64,000 bases of DNA, from the NCBI GenBank assembly GCA_910584075.1, contig CAJTZI010000008.1, forward strand, positions 1 to 64,000, written 5' to 3'. The translations under genes and the position numbers were made by a program. The stretch is from an uncultured Oscillibacter sp. (GTDB taxonomy: Bacteria > Bacillota > Clostridia > Oscillospirales > Oscillospiraceae). Positions 58,096-64,000 of this stretch are shown in pieces; the first letter of the stretch is position 1; every line of letters starts with the position of its first letter. Below the pieces are notes generated by a model. That model saw nothing but the letters and a program-made list of their open reading frames with translations. It ran no database searches and was not told where the DNA came from.

Positions 58096-58932
58096 ATGAA
58101 CATCGGTATTGTGGGTCTGGGTCTGATCGGCGGCTCCATGGCCAAGAGCATCAAGGCCCGCACGGGCCACACCGTCTTCGGCGCCGACCTGGACGCGGAG
58201 ACCATGACCCTGGCCCGGATGTGCGGGGCCATCGACGGGGCGCTGACGGAGGAGAACCTGCCTCTTTGCGATCTGGTTCTGATTGCCATCCGTCCCGGCG
58301 CGGCGGTGGAGTGGGTCCGCGCCCACGGGGCACAGATCTCCAAAAGCGCCATCGCAGTGGACCTGTGCGGTGTGAAGCGGGTGGTGGTGGAGGCCATCGC
58401 CCCTCTGGCGGAACAGCACGGCTTCGCCTACATCGGCGGCCACCCCATGGCCGGCCGGGAGCGGGGCGGATTCACCTCCTCCAGCGAGAATCTCTACGTG
58501 GGGGCCTCCATGATCCTGACGCCGGACAAACGGACGGACATGAAGCTGCTGGAAACCCTCCAGGCGTTCTTTCTGGACCTGGGCTTTGCCGGACTGACCT
58601 TCTCCCAGCCGGAGGAGCACGACAGGATCATTGCCTTCACCTCCCAGCTGGCCCACATCGTCTCCAGCGCCTATGTGAAGTCACCGGAGGCCCAGCGGCG
58701 GCGGGGCTTCTCCGCCGGGAGCTTTCAGGACATGACCCGTGTGGCCCGGCTGGACGAGGATATGTGGACGGAGCTGTTTCTGGCCGACGCCGACTACCTG
58801 GTCAAGGAGCTGGATATTCTCGTCGGACACCTGACAGATTACTCCGACGCGCTGAAATCCCGCGACGCAGAGCGGGTCAGGGCCCTTTTGAAGGAGGGCC
58901 GGGAGCTGAAGGCCGCCGCCGGCGGGAATTGA
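58096..58932 (+). CDS. tyrA: Prephenate dehydrogenase
   Basis: A 278-residue enzyme oxidising prephenate to 4-hydroxyphenylpyruvate for tyrosine. The N-terminal dinucleotide-binding loop is [13 protein letters not shown]; further blocks are [29 protein letters not shown] with the conserved His, and [12 protein letters not shown]. It lacks a C-terminal ACT domain, so feedback control of this enzyme by tyrosine through ACT is not expected; regulation may rest on the attenuator. GGAGGGCTGAGGCC lies before the ATG. The gap to aroB is 145 bases and holds a short hairpin (GTCCCCCT/AGGGGGAC near 59043-59061). Confidence 0.95.
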   Translation: MNIGIVGLGLIGGSMAKSIKARTGHTVFGADLDAETMTLARMCGAIDGALTEENLPLCDLVLIAIRPGAAVEWVRAHGAQISKSAIAVDLCGVKRVVVEAIAPLAEQHGFAYIGGHPMAGRERGGFTSSSENLYVGASMILTPDKRTDMKLLETLQAFFLDLGFAGLTFSQPEEHDRIIAFTSQLAHIVSSAYVKSPEAQRRRGFSAGSFQDMTRVARLDEDMWTELFLADADYLVKELDILVGHLTDYSDALKSRDAERVRALLKEGRELKAAAGGN

Positions 58933-59077
58933 TTTTTTCGCCCCTTCGGGCGGCCCGCAGCCGGACATCCCCGTCCGCGCACGAGGCGCGAATCCCGGCT
59001 TCCCGCCCTCCGGCGGATTCCAACAGAACACAAAATTCCCCGTCCCCCTGTCAGGGGGACCCCCAAGGAGGCCCCCT

Positions 59078-60145
59078 ATGTGTGATCTCAGATCCGTACA
59101 AGTAAACACCGCCACCCCCTATGAGGTGACCATCGCCCCCGGCCTGCTGGCGGACTGCGGCCCCCGCCTGCGAGCGCTCATGCCCCCCTGTCATATGGCG
59201 GTCATCACCGACAGCACCGTGGCCCCCCTGTACCTGGAGACGGTTCAAAAAAGCCTCGCCGCGGCGGGTTTTTCCGTCAGCTCCCATGTCTTCCCCGCCG
59301 GAGAGAGGAGCAAAAATTTCTCTACGCTGGCGGGCATCCTTGAATTCCTGGCGGAGCGCCGCCTCACCCGCACCGACTGCGTGGCCGCCCTGGGCGGCGG
59401 CGTGACGGGGGACATGGCCGGCTTCGCCGCCGCCGTATACCTGCGGGGCATCCGCTGCGTCCAGCTGCCTACAACCCTGCTCTCCGCCGTGGACTCCTCT
59501 GTGGGCGGCAAGACCGCCATCGACCTGACAGCCGGAAAAAACCTGGCGGGGGCCTTTCTCCAGCCCGCCGCCGTGCTGTGCGACACGAACTGCCTCGCCT
59601 CCCTGCCCGCGGACGCCTTTGCCGACGGCGCCGCCGAGGCCGTCAAGACCGGCATCCTGTGCGATGAGAGCCTCTTCGCCCTCTTTGAGGACGGGACCCT
59701 CGCCGCGGAGCCGGGGACGGTCATCGCCCGGTGCGTGGCCTACAAGGCCGGCGTGGTGGAGCGGGACGAAAAGGAACAGGGCGAGCGGAAGCTTTTGAAC
59801 CTGGGCCACACCATAGGCCATGCCATTGAGAAGTGCAGCGGCTACGCCGTCCCCCATGGCCACGCCGTGGCGGCGGGGCTGGCGGTCACGGCCCGGGCCG
59901 CAGAGGCTCTGGGGTGGACGGAGGAGCCCATTGCAGGGCGCATCGCCGCCTGTCTCGCCCAAAACGGCCTGCCCACCGGCGCAAACTTTTCTTCGGAGGA
60001 CCTGGCGGAGGCCGCCTCCGCCGACAAAAAGCGGGCCGGAGGGGACATCACCCTGGTGGTGCCCAAAAGGATCGGCCTGTGCGAATTGAAAAAAATACCC
60101 GTCTCGGAGCTGCTGCCCGTCATCCGGGCAGGATTGGAGGGATAA
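59078..60145 (+). CDS. aroB: 3-Dehydroquinate synthase
   Basis: This 355-residue NAD-dependent, metal-containing enzyme cyclises DAHP to 3-dehydroquinate. Motifs: GERSKNFSTLAGILEFLAER, AALGGGVTGDMAGFAAAVYL for NAD binding, PTTLLSAVDSSVGGKTAIDL, and metal ligands in NLGHTIGHAIE and PHGHAVAAG. AAGGAGG precedes the ATG at 59078. It is followed by aroA after 6 bases. All active-site segments are present and length is normal. Confidence 0.97.
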   Translation: MCDLRSVQVNTATPYEVTIAPGLLADCGPRLRALMPPCHMAVITDSTVAPLYLETVQKSLAAAGFSVSSHVFPAGERSKNFSTLAGILEFLAERRLTRTDCVAALGGGVTGDMAGFAAAVYLRGIRCVQLPTTLLSAVDSSVGGKTAIDLTAGKNLAGAFLQPAAVLCDTNCLASLPADAFADGAAEAVKTGILCDESLFALFEDGTLAAEPGTVIARCVAYKAGVVERDEKEQGERKLLNLGHTIGHAIEKCSGYAVPHGHAVAAGLAVTARAAEALGWTEEPIAGRIAACLAQNGLPTGANFSSEDLAEAASADKKRAGGDITLVVPKRIGLCELKKIPVSELLPVIRAGLEG

Positions 60146-60151
60146 CGCCCC

Positions 60152-61375
60152 ATGGACGTCCGTATCTACCCCCGGCGCCTCTCCGGTGTGGTGACGCCGC
60201 CCCCCAGCAAATCCCTGGCCCACCGGCTTGTCATCGCCGCCTCCCTGGCGGCAGGCACCAGCACCATCCGCAACACGGACTTCTCCCAGGATGTGGAGGC
60301 CACTCTGCGCTGTATGCAGGCCCTGGGCGGACAGTGGGAGGCCATGGAGGACGGACTGCGGGTCACCGGCATCGGCGGCATCCGCCAGCCCTTCGGGGCC
60401 CTGCCGCAGTTCGACTGCGGGGAGTCCGGCTCCACGCTCCGCTTCCTCATCCCCATCTCCATGACCGCGGGACAGGGCGGCATCTTCACCGGCCGGGGCC
60501 GGCTGATGGAACGCCCGCAGGAGCCCTACTTTCATCTCTTTCAGGAGCGGGGCGTCGCCTGGGAGCAGCGTGACGGCATGCTCACCGTTCAGGGCCAGCT
60601 GGCGCCGGGGGAGTACCGCCTGCCCGGGAACGTGTCCAGTCAGTTCTTCACCGGCCTCCTCATGGCTCTGCCTCTGCTGGAGGGGCCCAGCGTAGTGGTC
60701 AGCACCACAGCCCTGGAGTCCGCCTCCTACGTCACCATGACCATGGGTGTGCTGGAGCAGTGCGGCATCCGGGTGCGCTACTCGCCCCAGATCCAAAGTT
60801 TCGGCATCTCCCCAGGGATCTACTGCCCCTTTGAATCCGCGGTGGAGGCGGACTGGTCCCAAGCCGCCTTCTGGTACGCCGCCATTGCCCTGGGCAGCAA
60901 TCTGCGGCTCCGGGGGCTCAACGGCCGCTCCTCCCAGGGGGATGCGGCGGTGGTTGCCCACTGCAAGAAGCTCTCCCATGACGGAACTGCCGTCATTGAC
61001 CTCTCAGACTGCCCTGACCTCCTGCCGCCTCTGGCGGTGATGGCGGCCGTCCGGCGGGGCACCACCCGCTTCACCGGCGCCGCCCGTCTCCGGCTGAAGG
61101 AGAGCGACCGGCTGGCCACCGTCCATCAGATGCTCTCCGCCCTGGGCGGGGCCGCCTCAGAGGAGGCGGACAGCCTGACAGTCTACGGCGTCTCCACCCT
61201 TCCCGGCGGCACCGTGGACGGGGCCAACGACCACCGCATCGTTATGGCGGCGGCCATTGCCGCCGCCCGCTGCCAGGGCCCTGTGGTCATTCGGGGCGCC
61301 GAGGCGGTAAAGAAATCCTATCCCGGCTTCTGGCGGGACTATGAAAACCTGGGAGGTGACGTCCGTGTCCTCTGA
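60152..61375 (+). CDS. aroA: EPSP synthase
   Basis: A 407-residue enzyme transferring enolpyruvyl from PEP to shikimate 3-phosphate. Blocks seen are TPPPSKSLAHRLVIAASLAA, FDCGESGSTLRFLIPI, NVSSQFFTGLLMALPL and RLKESDRLATVHQ. It is slightly shorter than the usual 425-450. The first motif reads PPSKSLAHR and the loop corresponding to LFLGNAGTA reads CGESGSTLR, as in the class of EPSP synthases found in many Firmicutes. GGAGGG lies 11 bases before the ATG. The end overlaps the aroC start by 11 bases. Confidence 0.96.
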   Translation: MDVRIYPRRLSGVVTPPPSKSLAHRLVIAASLAAGTSTIRNTDFSQDVEATLRCMQALGGQWEAMEDGLRVTGIGGIRQPFGALPQFDCGESGSTLRFLIPISMTAGQGGIFTGRGRLMERPQEPYFHLFQERGVAWEQRDGMLTVQGQLAPGEYRLPGNVSSQFFTGLLMALPLLEGPSVVVSTTALESASYVTMTMGVLEQCGIRVRYSPQIQSFGISPGIYCPFESAVEADWSQAAFWYAAIALGSNLRLRGLNGRSSQGDAAVVAHCKKLSHDGTAVIDLSDCPDLLPPLAVMAAVRRGTTRFTGAARLRLKESDRLATVHQMLSALGGAASEEADSLTVYGVSTLPGGTVDGANDHRIVMAAAIAAARCQGPVVIRGAEAVKKSYPGFWRDYENLGGDVRVL

Positions 61376-62456
61376 GTTCGGAAAAATCCTGCGCGTCAGC
61401 GTTTTCGGCCAATCCCACGGAAAGGCCATCGGGGTTCAGATCGACGGCCTTCCCGCCGGAGAGGAGATCGACCTAGAGGAGCTCCAGCGGTTTTTGGACC
61501 GGCGGAAGCCGGGAACAAGCCCCCTCTCCACCGCCCGAAAAGAGGGCGACGTGCCGGAGTTCCTCTCCGGCCTGGAAAACGGCAGAACCTGCGGCGCACC
61601 GTTGTGCGCCGTTATCTGGAACAGCGGCCAGCACTCGGCGGACTACACGGAGCTGCGGGACAAGCCCCGGCCCGGCCATGCGGACTACACCGCCTTTATC
61701 AAGTGGGACGGCCGCGCCGACATGCGGGGCGGCGGCCACTTCTCCGGCCGCTTGACAGCTCCTCTGTGCATCGCCGGGGGAATCGCCAAGCAGATTCTGG
61801 CCCGCCGGGGCGTCTACGTGGGGGCACATCTGTCCTCCGTGGGTTACGCCCAGGACATGCTCTTTCCCCTGCACCCCACAAAGGAGCTCTTTGACGCCCT
61901 GGCGGCGAAGCCCTTCCCCGTTCTGAACGACCACGCCGGGGAGGCCATGCAGACCGCCATTCTGGCCGCCAAAGAATCCCTGGACAGTGTGGGCGGCGCC
62001 ATTGAATGTGCCGCCGTCGGCCTGCCCGCCGGACTGGGAGAGCCCATGTTTGACGGGGTGGAGAGCCGTCTGGCGGCGGCCCTGTTCGGCATTCCCGCTG
62101 TGAAGGGCGTGGAGTTCGGCGAGGGGTTTCACGCCGCCCGGCTCCGGGGCTCGGAAAACAACGACCCCTTCGTCATGGAGGAAAACCGCATCCGCACGGA
62201 GACCAACCACGCCGGCGGCATTCTGGGGGGCATCACTACGGGAATGCCCCTGGTGCTCCGGGCGGCTGTAAAGCCCACGCCGTCCATCGGAGGCCCCCAG
62301 AGAACCGTCAGTCTCTCCGCCATGGAGGACACGGAACTGACAATTCACGGACGCCACGACCCCTGCATTGCCCACCGGGCCGTCCCGGTGGTGGAGGCGG
62401 TGACCGCCGCTGTACTTTTAGATATGCTTTTGGAGGGAAATCATGGAACTTTCTGA
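61365..62456 (+). CDS. aroC: Chorismate synthase
   Basis: This 363-residue FMN-dependent enzyme forms chorismate from EPSP. Visible blocks are FGKILRVSVFGQSHGKAIGV, DMRGGGHFSGRLTAPLCIAG, EENRIRTETNHAGGILGGIT and GRHDPCIAHRAVPVVEA. GTG 61365 was chosen because GGGAGGTGAC lies 5-10 bases upstream and the protein then begins directly with the conserved segment; an ATG at 61341 inside aroA is possible but less apt. The region after GGGHFSGR departs from the enterobacterial GRSSARET pattern, as usual for clostridial enzymes. It overlaps pheA by 14 bases. Confidence 0.96.
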   Translation: MSSEFGKILRVSVFGQSHGKAIGVQIDGLPAGEEIDLEELQRFLDRRKPGTSPLSTARKEGDVPEFLSGLENGRTCGAPLCAVIWNSGQHSADYTELRDKPRPGHADYTAFIKWDGRADMRGGGHFSGRLTAPLCIAGGIAKQILARRGVYVGAHLSSVGYAQDMLFPLHPTKELFDALAAKPFPVLNDHAGEAMQTAILAAKESLDSVGGAIECAAVGLPAGLGEPMFDGVESRLAAALFGIPAVKGVEFGEGFHAARLRGSENNDPFVMEENRIRTETNHAGGILGGITTGMPLVLRAAVKPTPSIGGPQRTVSLSAMEDTELTIHGRHDPCIAHRAVPVVEAVTAAVLLDMLLEGNHGTF

Positions 62457-63579
62457 GATCCGCACGAAAATCGACGCCGTAGACGACCAGCTGCTGTCCC
62501 TTTTCCTGGAGCGCATGGCCCTCAGCGAGGAGGTGGCCGCCTGCAAAAATGAGCACCATCTGCCCATCCTCAACAAACAGCGGGAGCGGGAGATTCTGGC
62601 CAAGGTCACGGAGCGGGCCGGAGACAAGGAGCGCTATGCCTATCATCTCTACTCCACCCTCTTCGAGCTGGCCCGGTCCCGTCAGGCGGAGCTGATCTCC
62701 GCCCCCACCCGTGTGGCGGAGCGGATTGAGGTCGCCCTGAAAGGCGGCGGCGAGGTCTTCCCCCAGACGGGCCTTGCGGCCTGCCAAGGCGTGGAGGGAG
62801 CCAACTCCCAGGTGGCCTGCGACCGGCTGCTGCCCCGGGGAAACATCATGTACGTGAAGAGCTTTCAGGCGGTGGCCGCCGCCGTGGAGTCGGGGCTGTG
62901 CAAGTTCGGCGTGCTGCCCATTGAAAACAGCTCCAACGGCTCTGTCCGGGCGGTGTATCAGCTGCTCCAGGAGCACGACCTCTCCATCGTCCGCTCCGCC
63001 CGGCTGTGCATCCGTCACGAGCTGCTGGCCCTGCCCGGAGTGAAGCCGGCGGACATCACGGAAATCTACTCCCACGAGCAGGCCATCGGCCAGTGCTCCA
63101 AATTCCTGGGGGGACTCAAGGACGTAAAAGTCATCCCCTGCGGCAACACCGCCGCCGCCGCCAAGATGGTGGCCGAGAGCGGCAGCCGCCGCGCCGCCGC
63201 CATCTCCTCCCACCCCTGCGCCGCGCTGTATGGCCTGGAGTGCATCAATGGGAACATTCAGGACAGCGACAACAACTACACCCGCTTCATCTGCGTCACC
63301 AAAAAGCCGGTCATCTACGCCGGCGCCAACCGCATCAGCCTCATCATCGCCTTTGAGAACAAACCCGGCGCGCTGTACGACATCCTCTCCAAGCTGGCGG
63401 CCCTGGACATCAACATGACCAAGCTGGAGTCCTGCCCTGTGGCGGGCAGCGACTTCGAGTTCATCTTCTTCATCGAGCTGGAGGCCAGCGTCCAGGACCC
63501 CAGCGTGCTGGCCATGCTGGAGGAGATGGAGCGCAGCTGCGCCCAGTTCCAGTTCCTGGGCAGCTACGCGGAAGTATAA
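62443..63579 (+). CDS. pheA: Bifunctional chorismate mutase/prephenate dehydratase
   Basis: A 378-residue P-protein. Residues 1-90 are an AroQ chorismate mutase (LSEIRTKIDAVDDQLLSLFL, then ERMALSEEVAACKNEHHLPI). Residues about 105-285 are prephenate dehydratase, with GVLPIENSSNGSV and the catalytic NYTRF. Residues about 297-375 are an ACT domain (SLIIAFENKPGALYDILSKL) expected to bind phenylalanine; the ESCPV-type segment (KLESCPVAGSDFEFIFFIEL) is present. It therefore feeds prephenate to both tyrA and its own dehydratase. GGAGGG precedes the ATG within aroC. aroE follows after 3 bases. Confidence 0.97.
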   Translation: MELSEIRTKIDAVDDQLLSLFLERMALSEEVAACKNEHHLPILNKQREREILAKVTERAGDKERYAYHLYSTLFELARSRQAELISAPTRVAERIEVALKGGGEVFPQTGLAACQGVEGANSQVACDRLLPRGNIMYVKSFQAVAAAVESGLCKFGVLPIENSSNGSVRAVYQLLQEHDLSIVRSARLCIRHELLALPGVKPADITEIYSHEQAIGQCSKFLGGLKDVKVIPCGNTAAAAKMVAESGSRRAAAISSHPCAALYGLECINGNIQDSDNNYTRFICVTKKPVIYAGANRISLIIAFENKPGALYDILSKLAALDINMTKLESCPVAGSDFEFIFFIELEASVQDPSVLAMLEEMERSCAQFQFLGSYAEV

Positions 63580-63582
63580 CCC

Positions 63583-64000
63583 ATGGGTGAGAAGCTCTAC
63601 GGCCTGCTGGGCCGGAAACTGGGCCACAGCTGGTCCGTGCCCATTCACAAGGCCCTGGGCTGTGCAGACTACCGCCTGATTGAGCTGGAACCGGAGCAGC
63701 TGAGAGAATTTCTCCGCCGTGAGAACATCGGCGGCCTCAACGTCACCATCCCCTACAAGCAGGACGTGATGCAGTTCTGCGATGTGATTGACCCGGCGGC
63801 GGAGGCCATCGGCAGCGTCAACACCCTGGTCCGCCGGGACGGTCGCCTCTATGGGTACAACACAGACATCGACGGCTTTCTCTACATGCTCCGCCGGGCG
63901 AAAATCTCTCTGGCGGGAAGGAAAGCGGTTATCCTGGGCAGCGGCGGCGCATCCCTGACGGCCCAGGCGGCGGCGCGGCTGGAGGGGGCCCGGGAGATCG
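63583..64000 (+). CDS. aroE: Shikimate dehydrogenase, 5' part
   Basis: The first 139 residues are visible; the gene runs off the window. The substrate domain shows LGRKLGHSWSVPIHKALG, GLNVTIPYKQDVMQFCD with the catalytic Lys, GSVNTLVRRDGRLYGYNTDI (Asn/Asp/Thr shikimate contacts) and the start of the NADP domain AVILGSGGASLTAQAAA. The GHSWS version of the usual HSLSP loop is a mild variant. It would reduce 3-dehydroshikimate with NADPH. The ATG is 3 bases after the pheA stop, so it continues the operon. Whether it is fused to shikimate kinase cannot be seen. Confidence 0.95.
   Translation, partial: MGEKLYGLLGRKLGHSWSVPIHKALGCADYRLIELEPEQLREFLRRENIGGLNVTIPYKQDVMQFCDVIDPAAEAIGSVNTLVRRDGRLYGYNTDIDGFLYMLRRAKISLAGRKAVILGSGGASLTAQAAARLEGAREI

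Overview
The window looks like chromosome from a GC-rich, low-G+C-phylum anaerobe of the Oscillospiraceae type (Flavonifractor, Lawsonibacter, Oscillibacter or a relative). That placement is an inference. It rests on high-GC codon use, purine-rich Shine-Dalgarno sites, sigma-A promoters, an SLH surface protein, type III glutamine synthetase, a T-box leader and an ECF-type ThiW. No rRNA, tRNA or CRISPR array was recognised.

Layout. 1-5200: the end of a transposase, a DUF1540 protein, a split TauE/SafE permease, then a TPP riboswitch with terminator ahead of thiW-thiM, and an AT-rich island with an XRE regulator. 5200-10860: citrate synthase, an aconitase-family hydratase and NADP isocitrate dehydrogenase, the oxidative TCA branch to 2-oxoglutarate. 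10870-14960: a small unknown gene, a doubly frameshifted AraC gene, a MATE transporter and prfB. 15900-19970: a 1355-residue SLH surface protein. 20012-21170: a retron-type reverse transcriptase with its own promoter and a predicted msr-msd RNA, the most interesting locus here. 21190-24000: an ECF sigma/anti-sigma pair and two unknown genes. 24087-28260: a MarR-controlled heterodimeric ABC exporter. 28350-31265: a possible small RNA and a membrane-protein/XRE operon. 31268-36570: SGNH hydrolase, nucleotidyltransferase, a Fur-family metal uptake operon and two unknown genes. 36566-41996: three regulators, pta and an M23 peptidase. 42026-44450: a second ECF sigma operon. 44533-48603: DUF1846 protein and Tex.

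48660-64000 is biosynthetic: purA and purB, a tRNA-Asn T-box leader controlling an asparagine synthase, type III glutamine synthetase, a small phospholipase-C-like protein, and an aromatic amino acid operon (aroF-tyrA-aroB-aroA-aroC-pheA-aroE). That operon is preceded by a Tyr/Phe-rich leader peptide and an attenuator. The TCA branch supplies 2-oxoglutarate and hence glutamate; glutamine synthetase and asparagine synthase store nitrogen as amides; the purine and aromatic genes draw on those pools.

Regulation is unusually legible. Four RNA-level or attenuation devices are clear or likely (TPP, T-box, aro leader peptide, purA leader). Two ECF-type promoters, a MarR operator and a Fur-like box can also be read directly. 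All functional assignments come from motifs read by eye; no database search was run.
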